Assembly: GCA_030407085.1 (NCBI GenBank)
Contig: CM059586.1
Location: forward strand, 83,139,501-83,203,500
Length of the DNA stretch: 64,000 nucleotides
DNA from: Trichopria drosophilae
Lineage: Eukaryota; Arthropoda; Insecta; Hymenoptera; Diapriidae
Direction of reading: 5' to 3'
Shown: in pieces, positions 12,061-24,005 of the stretch
How positions within the stretch are numbered: position 1 is the first letter of the stretch
How the letters are laid out: each line of letters begins with the position of its first letter
Made by a program: the position numbers and the translations under genes
The notes under the pieces: model-generated
Database searches by the model: none
What the model was told of the DNA's origin: nothing
The model's input: the letters and a program-made list of their open reading frames with translations, nothing else

Positions 12061-12176
12061 GTAGATCAATTTTTATCATTACATTCCAGTTATAGATAAA
12101 AAAATGAAAGGAGTAAAATGAAATCCTTGCAAGTCACTAGCGCCACTCGAAATCATATTTGAAAATCGTGTCTCAT
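11810..12176. repeat. perfect 36 bp inverted repeat, 295 bp apart
   Basis: The 36 bases at 11810-11845 (starting ATGAGACACGATTTTC, ending ATTTCGAGTGGCG) occur as the exact reverse complement at 12141-12176. Identity falls off on both sides. The exact match over an otherwise unrelated interval suggests recent inverted duplication or selection on both arms. Confidence 0.75.
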
Positions 12177-12179
12177 AGC

Positions 12180-13050
12180 GCATAGCTCTGATAATTTTTG
12201 GAATTTATTTTTTAGAATCACTCCTTTTTCATTGCCATAATTTATCTTTCGACAAAATACGACATTTCAAGGTTTAAATTAATATCCAATTAAATAGTCA
12301 AAGAAAGATTATTTCTGACATCTATAGAATACCGACAAAAAAAATTAAAATTGAAAAAATCAATACGATGGAATATTACAAAGGGAAAAATTACAATAAA
12401 AAATCATAACAACAAAATATCACAATATGTTTAAATTGGATACACATAACTTTATTCAATTAATAACAGTAAATTTTGCAATATATTACTACACCATTAA
12501 ACTGAACGCAATATTTTCCAACCTATCTTATCATAAATGAAATGGAGTACCAAGAAAATGATATAAAATATATTGTATTTTTATTTATTAACTGTCCGTC
12601 ACAATAAAGTAAAGGAGTATTCAACTGTATTTTATCTACAGTCGAAGAAACCACACGTCCTGTAATGTCATAAATCTTTCGTTTATGAGAATTTTCAAAG
12701 TCAAAACTAATTGATTCGACCTCATTTAATTGATAATAGAAGAAAAATGAAAATGATAATTTTCATAACTTCGACCCCGCGCATGTCAGTCGGCGCATTA
12801 TTGTATAACATATGCAGAACATTCTCTGTACAAAGAGTCATCCTGAAAATCTAACTGTTATGAATTTTACAAAAAATTAATATTTTCTGAAAAGATAGTT
12901 GGATTTTTATGCCCCAAAGTACATTTTGTTCAGAATTTTTTGAAGTCTAACTTAAAAATAATTAAATCCGAAATTCATCAAATCTAGCTCCTCGCTTGGA
13001 ATCTTTGAAAACAGACCTAAAAATAACCATATTTTTAAAAAGTTTTTACT
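12180..13050. other. AT-rich intergenic sequence
   Basis: Long A/T runs and no gene, RNA or strong repeat visible. Confidence 0.5.
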
Positions 13051-13059
13051 ATTTTTTTA

Positions 13060-13400
13060 ATTAATATAGATAGGTCAGGCCCAACATAATCAGATCTAAG
13101 TTGACCCACGACATATTTCAACAACAAAAATTATCCCGATACTCCTTTTCCATTCGCGAGTTATAGCCCGAAAAAATGACACATATGGACGTATGCGTGC
13201 AAGATGATAGACAAATAGATACATGTTTTGTTACTTTTTTGGATTCTTTGGGGACTGAAAAGTCGACATTTGATGACAAATTACAGCATACTTTTTGGCA
13301 GTTCCAAATTCAATACTTCATCCAAACCTATGGTATGGGTTGAAGTAATAAGCTGAATGCTGTATACGGGTCATTTCATGTCAAAAATGTCAAACCTGTG
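13060..13400 (+). repeat. dispersed repeat (with 50845-51060), copy 1
   Basis: Shares order and wording with 50845-51060: CAGATCTAAGTT, GGACGTA, TTTGGGGACTGAAA/AGGGTTTGAAA with CGTCGA, AAATTCA(A/G)TACTTC and AC CTATGGT. The copies are diverged. Followed at 13368 by GGGTCATTTCATGTCAAA, part of another common insect-type repeat (see 63235). Non-coding. Confidence 0.4.
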
Positions 13401-13816
13401 AAAATATTTTATAGGTATAGATGTTGAAAGTAGAGGCCAAGACCATGAGCAATTTTTTTTGTAGGAAATTATACATGAAATTGTTTTCTTCAAAAGGCTA
13501 TATCAGATATGCTGTAGGGATAATTTTAATTCCTTTAGACTACAGGGCATCTACAGGAATGTTATTCTAATGTATCATTTAAAATAACATAGAAATTAAT
13601 TGACAACAGTCTGATAAATTTTTGAAATGAGTAATTTTTATTTATTCCCGGAAAATTCTCGGTCAGTTCTCAATAAATTTGTTTGATATTTTCTACGATA
13701 CCGTCTATAGTAATTAGAATTACCTTTACAGAACCCGAATTTTGAAAAATCGGCGAAGAAATTGTTTATTTACAGTTGTTAGTCAACATTCCTACCTTAT
13801 CGACAGAAAACTTTAG

Positions 13817-13834
13817 ATCCCCCTTAAGGGGGAT
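13817..13834. repeat. perfect 18 bp palindrome
   Basis: ATCCCCCTTAAGGGGGAT is its own reverse complement, a striking GC-containing palindrome in AT-rich DNA. Function unknown. Confidence 0.6.
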
Positions 13835-13849
13835 TATTTAATAATTATT

Positions 13850-14787
13850 TATTTGACTACAGACTTTTTTAGATGTGTAACCACCGAGAGAAAATTAAAA
13901 ACTTAAGCAGAAAACTCCTAGTGATTCAGATTATTACTAGTGAAGAAGATATTACGTAATAAAGCCGCTCCAACTAGGAAGTGTCACAAGAAATATGAAG
14001 TCAATTATCATGAATGAAAGTGACCTGTTAATATAGCATCAATCGCAATAGAAATTAATCTTTTCGACAAATGTAAATTTTCATTAATGGATTTTAACGT
14101 CTATCCATGCAAATAGGGAACACGTTGAAAAAAAAAATTATTTTCAAATTAAAATAATAGTTAATTTTAAAAAATGTTCCTTTTTCAGAGGAAGGAAAAA
14201 ATCAAAATAGCTTAATTATGGTTAAACGAAATAGCCGACTTCCGTAAAGGTATAGAATCGGAAGGACCGCCCAGAATATTTGTTTTGCTTTTTTAATTAT
14301 CTTTAGTACAGCAGCGCATTCCCATGATGAGCTTCTAACTGCCATCCAGGTACTCTTACTTCATTAACGATTTCAGTTGGGCTTGTAACATATAGAAAAG
14401 TACGCCGTTTATCTTTACAAATGTATTCTGATATGTAAAACAGTACACGTATTTTTAATTGTGGTATTAATGACAATTTTCATTACTCGGAGATTTTTGT
14501 GAATTTGGACATATTCTTTATGAATTATTACGGTTCGCCTACCTAACTTTCCTAGTATCGTTTTATGTGAAAAAAATTGATTTGTAACGAAAATACACTA
14601 TAAGATATTTTTAATACATTTTATTTTTTCGTCTGAGATCTAAATGAACATTGGATGAAGAATAGAAACGATTGTAACTTGTAGCAATAAGAGAACGAAA
14701 AACGTGAAAATTTATAGTTGATAAAATGTTGCTTTTTTATTATATTTATATTATTTTTATTGTTCTCGACAGTTTAAAATCATATAT
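13850..14787. other. AT-rich intergenic sequence
   Basis: No coding sequence, RNA gene or structured repeat seen. Confidence 0.5.
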
Positions 14788-14982
14788 TTTAATCTAGTAA
14801 TGATGTATATCGGTCAATAATAAAAAAATAAACTCTAAGAGTAACTGAAGGTTATATCAAAGTGAATTGAAGGATTAAAAATTAGAATATAACCTTCAAA
14901 AAGTTGATGTAGCCTTCAGTTACTCTTATAGTTTATTTTTTATTTTTTATTATTGACTGATATACATCGATACTAGATTAAA
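14788..14982. mobile_element. hairpin MITE, 195 bp
   Basis: The left arm starts TTTAATCTAGTA and the right arm ends TACTAGATTAAA. Each arm is about 75 bp and holds GATGTATATC(G/A)GTCAATAA, then an A/T run, then AAGAGTAACTGAAGG. The loop is about 40 bp. Nearly the whole unit would fold into one long hairpin, as in palindromic MITEs, and could feed small RNAs if transcribed. No coding capacity. Confidence 0.75.
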
Positions 14983-15359
14983 CTATATTTTGTTTAATAT
15001 TTTATACTTATATTCACTAATATAAATTTATATGTTTTGATGTGAATGTATATTTATTTTTTGATTACCACATCGTCCTCACCGTTAAAAATGTTTAAAG
15101 TAGTCGAAAAATTTGGGTCAATCAGTTAGGATTTCAGTGGAACTTTTTTTATTACTGATACTTAGCACATAGTAAAAGGATATTAACACAAAACATTCAT
15201 AGGAAGAAAAATCACTGACATTTGTCACCTACGACAATTTACCACAGATTAAATATGTTGAACAATACACACAATTTTTCAATTTTTTTCTGAGAATTTC
15301 TATGACAAAAACATTACGTATTCACGTACATCCAGCTTCTATCGGTCAGGAACAATAAA

Positions 15360-15620
15360 GTTTGAAGTGCCGTGCACGGCAAATTAAAACGCTACAGGCC
15401 GGTACACATGTTCCGTGAGAATAGACGTAAACAAATCATTCAGCCGACAAAGGGGGAAATATGAACATGGGATTCCATAGGTTCGGAAATGTTGATGGAT
15501 GATCCGGCTATGCTGAAAAATTGTGATGGATCGGGGACCAATCGCATTGTTCGCGGAACGTGTAACGGCGAAGCTTCACCGATCAATCGTTGCATGACAG
15601 TTGCCTTAAACGTGACATAA
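15360..15620. other. GC-richer island, candidate regulatory element
   Basis: Balanced composition, no repeat partner in the window, small palindrome GCCGTGCACGGC at its left end. No frame of interest. Candidate conserved non-coding element. Confidence 0.3.
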
Positions 15621-16011
15621 TTATCTTAAATAGAGATTACTATATAACTAAACCCTTCTGCACTTACACATATGCACATATAATTGTATATACCACTATT
15701 ATACCATTCTGATATTATATTTCAGGCATGTAACTTATGAAATTTACATATTTATTCGCTCCGGAAACTCATGGCATCTTGCCTGTTTTTGAATAATGGT
15801 TCATTCAAGTAAATTAGCTATGCCGTATTTGTGTAGTTACTTAATATCATGGTGACGTAAGTTCTCTCATATTTTGATCCGCATTAGTTACGTTTTTGCT
15901 TTTAATTTTAATATTCCTTGAAAAACATTCTTTCAGAATTTTCATTTTTTTAAATTAATTACCTAACGGGCTCGCCCTTTTTCACAAATTTTTGGACTTA
16001 TAAATCGTAAG

Positions 16012-16165
16012 ATTTGCGAGAGCTGCAGGTCAACTTTCTAGATGGCGCCATACTTCACATTTGTGTATGAAATGTACGAACTGCAGAAACATTTACTAAG
16101 TACAACAGCGGAGTCAATTTCCGCAAGATAAACAATATTTTCGAAACGTAAACAAACAACGTGGT
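16012..16165 (+). repeat. dispersed repeat fragment
   Basis: The part 16012-16090 (GATTTGCGAGAGCTGCAGG ... CATTTGTGTATGAAATGTAC ... CTGCAGAAAC) is found inverted at 22088-22168. The next part, 16105-16165 (GATAAACAATATTTTCGAAA followed by CGTAAACAAACAACGTGG), is found in the same orientation at 45075-45152. One mobile repeat therefore left overlapping fragments at three places. Non-coding. Confidence 0.65.
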
Positions 16166-16227
16166 TCATCTTACTAACTTTTCTAAATATTTCCAGGAAA
16201 ACATGTCTTGTTATATTTGACACGTTA

Positions 16228-16608
16228 ATAACAGAAACGAATTAAAATTGCACCGCCAGAAAAAACGAATTATATCGTGCGCGAGCAGAAACAAAACAAA
16301 TCATGCGCTATAGGCAAACGCGAGTTAAAATATTGTGAGACCAAAATTGACTCAAAATATTTTTCCGGGCAAAAACGAATTAAACTTTTACATCATATTT
16401 GCTTACATGGAATTTTAATTCATTTTTGTCCGCCCCATTTTTGCATTAATGAATTTAGAACAAAAGCAAATTAAGTTTTGCTAATGAGCAAAAGAAGATT
16501 AATTTCATAACAGGGTTAACTTTCCGTCAGGGCAAAAACGTTATAGGAGTTTAAATAATTTTTGCTATGAGCATTAAGTAATTCGTTTTTGCTTGCTGCA
16601 TTCAAATA
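16228..16608. repeat. short-word array, GCAAAAACGAATTAA
   Basis: Variants of GCAAAAACGAATTAA and its complement TTAATTCGTTTTTGC recur at about 16232, 16260, 16370, 16420, 16455, 16475, 16530 and 16580, in both orientations. Open frames inside are chance. Same architecture as the other private-word arrays; likely a non-autonomous element. Confidence 0.55.
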
Positions 16609-16679
16609 AGTCATTATATTTACAGGAAAAGTTAAGTAAAATAATATAAAACTATTATATTATTTTAATTAATTCACAT

Positions 16680-16835
16680 CCCAGGTGGAAATTGGTCTAG
16701 TTTTACTAGTTTGGAGTAAAACTAGATAGAAACAGGACAGAGACTAGATAGACTATCCAGATACTAGCTAGAAACTGGTTGTTAGGGAAAACTATCCAGA
16801 AACTAGTTTTCCATGAAATTCAATTTCCTTCTGGG
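16680..16835. mobile_element. MITE with CCCAG ends and ACTAG word array
   Basis: The left end CCCAGGTGGAAATTG and the reverse-complemented right end CCCAGAAGGAAATTG are 15 bp inverted ends with two mismatches. Between them ACTAG/CTAGT occurs about eight times in both orientations. Flanks show no convincing target duplication. A 156 bp palindromic MITE; superfamily not set. Confidence 0.7.
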
Positions 16836-18339
16836 ATTTGAAAGAATTTTTAATTTTATTTTGTATTAATAGAACTAATCATTTTGATTTTTAGTCCTCT
16901 TTAAATTTATGTTCGATTGAAAATCGAGTCACGCTTTTATTAAGACTAAAAATGACACGTTCTATATTTGTAACTATATTTTTTTTACATTTTTGGCACT
17001 GTGTCAAATATCATTCAAAATTAGGAGAATTGATCATCTGTTATGGCATTTTGAAGAATTGTTTGAAAATAATATTTCTACTGAAATGAGCAATGTATAC
17101 TGTGGGAATGCATTAATTTTGGTATTTCAACTCTCATTTTTCACTGACTTCTAAAGCTAACATATGTTTGCAGCACGCGTGGATTGGCCCTTCTTTATAC
17201 AATTTTTTTTTGTATTGGATGTAATGAATGAAATGTCAAAAATTTTTTTGTTTATTTTCGTCTTTGAACGATAATCAATTTCACATGAATATAGAAAACA
17301 TTTACATGAATGGCACAAATAACTTGGTATTTTTTTTAAAGAATATTTTACAAAATCATACATACATTTCTGAATACTTCGCTGTTCCTATTTAATGATT
17401 AAAATTATGGATTAAATGAAACCAGTGATGTTAATAAAATTTTACCTAGCATAAAACTTTAATAACTATATTTCTTGCAAAATTTATCCATTTTAAAAAA
17501 TCAATCTTGCTGAATTAAATACAAAAAAAAAGGAATACATTTTATGGAATTTTATAATGTAATAAAGGTGTGCCAATGAAAACTAGCTAACAAGTCATAT
17601 TTTTAAAAATAAACAATCGCCTAATTTCTTCAGGGTAAGTTTTCCTGCCAGTTAAAAAACGATTTATTTCAATCATTCTTACGAAAAAAAAAAGAAATCC
17701 CCAGTATTATTTATTTTCAACACTCAAAAAACTCATTTTTAAACGATGGGATTTACTACCTTTAATTTTTATTGTTTCAAATCCATTTCAAAAGTCATTT
17801 AACTTATCGAAAATTTCGTGTAATAAACAATATTATAATACAATACCAGAAAAGTCTGACGTTCTTCAACAAAGCTTAATTACTTTTTCGCCCAAAAGAA
17901 CGAAAATTTAGAGCAGTTTCCTTTCCTAGTCTGAAAATCACGTAACTTTTCATTTTTTTACTTGCGAAATTAATGATTTGCCATCCATTAAATTTTTTGT
18001 GATAGGTAAATGTTATTTATGAAATATACCAAAATACATGAATGTGTATACGCAGTTTTTTTGTGTATTAAAATTTTCTCGGAATCAATCATATCGGCAA
18101 TGTAAAGGTAATACTAATAACCTTTGTACTGCATCGACTGTGCATATTTCGCCCTTAACCTCAAAAGTGTCAACACAGTGCAGCGATTTATTTTGCGATT
18201 TTCCGTATACAACAAATTTTAATTTATGTAAAGTATAATGGGTGATGTGAAACATGAAGTAATATGCAACACCGTCGGTTTTTGATCCACAATTCGGCAA
18301 TGAACAGAAATGTTCACTGTTAACTGTTTGTGTTCACAA
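16836..18339. other. AT-rich intergenic sequence
   Basis: No gene, RNA gene or strong repeat seen. Overlapping short frames at 18038-18300 on opposite strands have no domain. Confidence 0.5.
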
Positions 18340-18526
18340 TACAGTACAGTCCCAATATAATTGCGTCTCGCTATATTTACGTCCCAGCATATTTGCCCGA
18401 TTGCGTTGGTCCGACCTGTCGCCGCTTATTTTTCCCCCAATTTGCGGGCTGGGACCTCCGGAAGGGTCTGTTACGACGTCACGAACATAATGCGACTGAG
18501 GGGAGTGGGAGAAGCATCACTCCTTG
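18340..18526 (+). mobile_element. MITE family 1, copy A (right end missing)
   Basis: Starts TACAGTACAGTCCCAATATA and shares with copies at 31787, 47377 and 49789 the strings CCCAGCATATTTGCCCG, TTTTTCCCCCA, GCGGGCTGGG and CACGAACATAATGCGACTGA. The right third and right inverted end are absent: sequence of the 18.5-19.9 kb inverted repeat begins exactly there, so that element probably inserted into or recombined with this copy. Confidence 0.75.
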
Positions 18527-19912
18527 GTGGCCCTTATTTTAGATATTTTCGAATTTCATACGGGACACCCCCTAGATCGGTTCGAATAATTAAAAAATGA
18601 TTTTTAAGCTTGGTGAGAGCTCTTAATTTTAATATTTGGGGTGGCGCATTTGACTTGAAGTTTAACATTGGTTTTAAATGGGAAAAACTTACTATTTCAG
18701 TTTTTTAACTCTCACTTTTCCGGAAAAAATTGTAATTTTTTGCCCATTGGCAGATATATTCTGGAATACTTTTAGGTGAGAAAAAACCAAGTTACGATAA
18801 AAAAAAAATTTTTTCGGGCGATTTATTGAAGATTTACTTATTACAATTTTTAGCTCAAAAAATTAAAAAGTGTCAATTTTTCATTTATTTCCTTTATAAC
18901 TCGGGACAAATACATTCGATTTCCCGCATAGTTAGAACATCTTCCAAATATAAACAAGTATTGAAAATATAAGATCAAAAATTCATAATCTGAAATCAGA
19001 AAACCTCCGAGTACCTTGTTACATTTGAATCAGGTAACTTTTCAACATTTGATCCGCTATTTTCAATTTTGAAAATCGAAGATGAGATTCGTAATCAGCG
19101 ACCTCGAATACCCCCGAATACCAAATTTCAGCTGTTTTCCATATAAATACCTGAGGAGATATTAATTTTGTAATAATATTTGAAAAAAGTTGGTTCCAGA
19201 TTTTACGCCAGCCAAACGGAGTAATTTCTTTAATGCCATAATTCGCCAAGAAATTTTTTAATCAAGTTATTAGTAGGCATTTCGATCCGTAAAAAGGTAA
19301 GGAATATGATCCTATATAAAACATTACGATTAGATTTTTTGTTTGCGCGTAATGGCGGATAAACTAAAATATGTTTTCTTTTACTTGATTTTCGACAAAA
19401 AAATGTATTCTTTAAAAATGCAATAACTACTCTCTATTACATCACTTGGACTTTACTAAGGAGGTAATTTTACGCAGAAATCTTTAAAGAAATGAAATAT
19501 CTCTAAGTTAAAATTGTAAAATGTATTTGTTCCGAGTTATAAAGGAAATAAATAAAAAATTCACACTTTTTTAATTTTTTGAGCTAAAAATTGTAATAAA
19601 TAAATCTTGAATAAATCGACCAAAAAATTTTTTTTTTATCGTAACTTGGTTTTTTATCACCTAAAAGTATTCCAGAATATATCTGCCAATGGGCAAAAAA
19701 TTACAATTTTTTCTGCAAAAGTGAGAGTTAAAAAACTGAAATAGTAAGTTTTTCCCATTTAAAACCAATGTTAAACATCAAGTCAAATGCGCCACCCCTA
19801 AATATTAAAATTAAGAGCTCTCACCAAGCTTAAAAATCATTTTTTAATTATTCGAATCGATCTAGGGGGTGTCCCGTATGAAATTCGAAAATATCTAAAA
19901 TAAGGGCCATCC
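18527..19912. mobile_element. 1.4 kb foldback element
   Basis: Left arm 18527-18915 and right arm 19521-19912 are inverted copies with high similarity; shared strings include GGGACACCCCCTAGATCG, AAGCTTGGTGAGAGCTC, GGTGGCGCATTTGACTTGA and ATTGGCAGATATATTCTGG. Ends read GGTGGCCCTTATTTTAG and, inverted, GGATGGCCCTTATTTTAG. The 600 bp spacer contains a fragment of the GAGGTCGCTGATTACGA repeat on the minus strand (19084-19115). No transposase frame. Confidence 0.75.
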
Positions 19913-21540
19913 TAATGTACATCGATTAGTTAAATTTCTTGATAGAATATTTTTTGGGCTTTACATTTCTATTCGTTTCGTGAAATATTTTAATTAATGC
20001 GATAGATAAATATGTGTTTATTGGTGCTCTTTTAACTGTTTTTGAACACCCAAAGATATTTTGTGTTTCCATTGCACTATATTGCATACACACAAATTTG
20101 CGCAAAACATTGTATTTGGGGCGATGAGGAACGTTTCTTCTATGCTAGTTTATGCGATATTTTATGATAAAACATGTATACATACGTGTTTTTATGAATT
20201 TGAAAATGGTTTTAGTCATTTGGCTGAGGAAATACAAAAATACCGCTATTCAGGTGGATTTTAAGCGAATTTAGGAAGCAATTAAGTTGCTGAAAAGCAA
20301 TAATTCGAATTTCGCAGATCGACTACATCCTAGTAAAATGTTTTTTTTGTTAGATTTCGATTATTTACCACTATTTTTTTAACATTTAAAACAATTTACA
20401 TCGTTTTAGGCATATCATAACCGAATCTTACTTGTGTTCCATATCACCTCAAAACAGACATTAATCCTGAGGTATTTGAAATGTTGAATATTGGACATAA
20501 GTTTCGAGCAACGAAAAAACCATTGCATATCACCCTACAATACCCTATATATAATATTTTATTATGTTACATTTTTTGAACTTCAACGGGATTTAGTTTT
20601 TCAGTTTGCACGCAAGAAATACGAAAAACCCGAATTTAAATTTATTAAAAGTTTCGTAAAGTATACATTTTTTAATGTAAACAAACTGGTATCAAATTCG
20701 AGAAATCCAATGCGCCAGGAATTAAGTCCTTCGTTATTATTAATATTTGTAGAGATTATGCAAGCCTTATCAACTTTATTCTCAATTTTTTATATGTAAA
20801 TAAACCATAAAACGACAAAAATCATGGTTTCCATGAAGAATTCTTGATTTTTACCATAAAAATTTGCAGAAAAGCCACTATTACAGTAGTAAATGGAGCC
20901 TCAAATAAGTAAAGGGACAGATTTAGATAATATTTAGGAGTAAGAATAATGTGCATCTCTTCTCAACAACATTTTATGATATGCTTTCGTTCGAACAAAA
21001 GAAAATCTGTTTAACCGGCTTTGAAGGTAAAATAGGGCATCGCAAAATTGAACGTCGATTCAGATATGATACATGGCAAAACGCCCAATAAGGCGAAAGA
21101 AGAGCGAGGGTTCTTCGATGATCAGGATTAGCTTTAAATCGGAGGGTTTGCCGCCTGTAGCGATCCCAGTTTCGGACTGCCAGCAAACCTTTCCCCAATA
21201 CTCCAGGAATCGATAAGAAAAACATACACTCTGTCGTAAATAGAAAGATGAACTTTTAGGGATTCAAATCGTCACTTAACAGTCTACTTCCCTACCACAA
21301 CGTAAATTTATAGGATACATTTCGGTTGGTTGTGTCACAGTCATATTTTGAGAATCGCTCGGTAAACTCGATCATCCTCAATTTCTATAATAAGAATTTC
21401 TTCCGGTCCAATAACAGAATTTCGTTATCTATAACAGAATTTAAAAAACGATACTCGTTTACAAATTCTAAATTTCAGCCAGAAATAAATTATATATATA
21501 AGCATTTTGTACTATATACCTCATGAAGAAATGGGGGGAG
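19913..21540. other. mostly AT-rich sequence with a GC-richer patch
   Basis: No gene seen. Positions 20990-21220 are GC-richer with a minus-strand open frame of 83 codons lacking any domain; possibly a small conserved non-coding block. The rest is AT-rich filler. Confidence 0.4.
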
Positions 21541-21554
21541 TAAAACCCCTGCAA

Positions 21555-22050
21555 GATACTAACCCAGTACTGGCAGCCAGTACAGATCATCGGAAATGAA
21601 TCAGTGCTGACAATAAACCGGCGAATAGCTGATCCATTCCTGGTATCCATTACTTTTTGGGATAATAAATCAGTACTGTTAATAGTACTGGCAAAGTACC
21701 GATCCAGTATTCGTAGTCAATACGGCACTCGAATTCTTTATTAAACTGGCGGAGTAAATTATTAGTATTGACACAATATTGGCTGCCAGTATTTGCACCA
21801 ATAACAAATAACCACCGGAATACGTCAGCACTAATCCATTACAGGTGACCAGTACGTTAATTATTCAATTAGTACTGACTGGCGGAATAAATTGGTATTA
21901 ATCCAATACTGACTGATAATAGTGTTATCGGCAAGACATAATGCCGGGCTGTAGTAGTCCATTAGTACTGTCGCAATATTGATTACTTCTACTATTGTCA
22001 GTGTTAAATTATTACTGATTGCCCAAAGAAGTCAATACTGTTACAGTACT
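21555..22050. repeat. short-word array, AGTACTG/CAGTACT
   Basis: Perfect or near-perfect AGTACTG, CAGTACT, CAGTATT and AATACTG words occur roughly every 20-40 bp for 500 bp, in both orientations, often paired with GGCGGA(A/G)TAAA. Example strings: CCAGTACTGGCAGCCAGTAC and TACTGTTACAGTACT. No coding sequence. The largest of the private-word arrays here; ends not resolved. Confidence 0.6.
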
Positions 22051-22085
22051 TAGATATCAGAGCTACGCCGAAATTCACCACTGGT

Positions 22086-22170
22086 GTAGGTTTCTGCAGC
22101 TCCTACATTTCATACACAAATGTAAAGTATGGCGCTATGTCTGAAGACGAACTGCAGCTCTCGCAAATAT
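22086..22170 (-). repeat. inverted partner of the 16012 repeat
   Basis: Contains GTTTCTGCAG, TACATTTCATACACAAATGT, AAGTATGGCGC and CTGCAGCTCTCGCAAAT, matching 16012-16090 in reverse complement at roughly 85 percent by eye. Confidence 0.65.
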
Positions 22171-22517
22171 AAGAAATCGAAATTGATGTTCAAAATTGTG
22201 TATAAAGGGCGATATCGCCCGTTAATAATGTAATAAAAAGAAAATTGCTATCAGTTATGCGTTTTACGGACAGCAAACAATCAAATTGGTGGACGCAAAA
22301 TGGCGATAAACGTGAATTTTTGTTCATAATATCCTAGCCATATATTCCAAATCTCAAGATTCAATGTTATAACCTTTGCTAGCCTCGCGTTCTTGATGTA
22401 GGTGATTACAATTCTGAAGTCAGTTTTTGAAAATAAAAAAATTACCGTTCGAATATACCCAAACAACATTTTTAATCGTCGGATTTACTTGAAACTTATC
22501 ATACAGGAATTTTTAGG

Positions 22518-22592
22518 AACGCTGATGACCAAATTGAATCCACTGTTTTGAATACTTATAAACTGATTCTGATTTGTCATCAGCAATCCCAA
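22518..22592. repeat. 20 bp stem hairpin
   Basis: GCTGATGACCAAATTGAATC near 22523 pairs with GATTCTGATTTGTCATCAGC near 22570 with few mismatches around a loop of about 25 bases. A nearby TACCCAAACAACA (about 22447) resembles the end seen at 40135. Possibly a MITE remnant. Confidence 0.45.
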
Positions 22593-22599
22593 AACTAAT

Positions 22600-23036
22600 T
22601 CAACAATATAATTTAATACCTGTTTCATAAAAACCCATTGAGCTATACGATTTTTAACATATCGCGAAGATATTACGAATAAAAATACACTGTTATTACC
22701 AATGTTTGTTCACCTTTTTTAATTTTTACTTTCCGTAATACCCTAATTTGATAACAAATTTATTTTGTATACGATATTTGTGATACTAGTCCAACTTTAT
22801 GTAAAAACGTTGTACATTTGAGAGTTAAAGGATTAAGCGCTCTAAACAAAGAATATGTATCGAATACTTTTCGGTGCCTTACGCGATTGCATTTTATTAC
22901 GATCGGAGTGACAAACTCGGGTATGCCCGTTGATACTGAATAGTTGACCTAATCCTTTGCTCGGTTATGAAACCCAGTACGCCATTCTCTCAATATCAGT
23001 GAACTCACTGACTTTGCAGTGAACTTCTCTCTTTCA
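22600..23036. other. AT-rich intergenic sequence
   Basis: Nothing recognised. Confidence 0.4.
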
Positions 23037-23352
23037 TATTGCTAACGACTGGTGGAAGGGCTCGAAATAAAACACGCCATATAATCGACCGCAAACTAAC
23101 AATCAAATTTATTTAGATCAAGCGGTGACGGCACTCTCTAACCCGACGAGATCCCGAAAAGTACTCAAAAACCAAATGTCACTTTTTCACATATTAGTTC
23201 GATTTTTCAATTTCTCGTGCATTTAAATCATCATATTATACATCGATATTATTCAAATTACAAATAATTTTATCGTTTCTTGAAATTTCTTTCTTGAAAA
23301 AACCTACGCTGGGTACGGTAGTAGATAAAACATCAATTCTGTTGGTAACACA
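23037..23352. repeat. LTR-like dispersed repeat, copy B
   Basis: Homologous to 5241-5713, shortened internally by about 150 bp. Ends at GGTAACA like copy A. Left end starts at GCTAACGACTGGTGGAAGGG. Probable solo LTR or LTR fragment. Confidence 0.45.
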
Positions 23353-23379
23353 TATCATTGGGATGGAAAGAAACGTCAT

Positions 23380-24005
23380 TCTGGATGCCAAGCAGCAAAA
23401 GCGTGCAGCGAAGTGTTGAAAGAAAGGACCCAGAAGACATCAGATGATGTTTATGGGGCTATGAAATGAATCGTCAAGGTGAAACCGATACCAGTCGCGG
23501 TCAGTGGGAACGAGGACAACACGGTTCGCTTTCGGTGGCCGGCGCTATGGCTGGACAACTCCAACGGGATCCCCGTGGCGAGAAGACAAATGAGCCTGAG
23601 GTGAGAACTTGCCCGATAAATACCGAAGGGGACACAGTGTTTGACCAGAGAGCACGGCGAGCTTCGCAAGAAATAGTACGAGCAACGTTTCCCGCTTGCC
23701 CTCTGAACCGCTTCCCACCGTCTGTCTTATCCTAGACGGTTCCCCTCATCCCCCTTAGTGTAAGCATGGTCCAGGACTGGGACGCTCGCAACCATGCTGA
23801 AACCCTTCGAGCCACTTGGCTGACGCGCGAGCCTCATTTACCCTGTCTCGTACTTCCCACCGCGTTCTGAACCCTTTCTTCTTAACCAAAGCGTATCCAC
23901 TTAGCGCATTAATTTCGGAAATTTACCCCCAGAGTGCTCCGAGGGATTGGACCTCCTCAAACCCATGGACGAAATTCCTTAGGCTTCATTATGAATATTA
24001 AGGAT
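23380..24005. other. GC-rich island next to the LTR-like repeat
   Basis: A GC-rich segment with frames on both strands (89 codons + at 23466-23735, 72 codons - at 23451-23669). The plus frame includes RDPRGEKTNEPEVRTCP, but I recognise no family. It may be internal sequence of the retroelement flanking copy B, or a conserved non-coding element. Confidence 0.3.
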
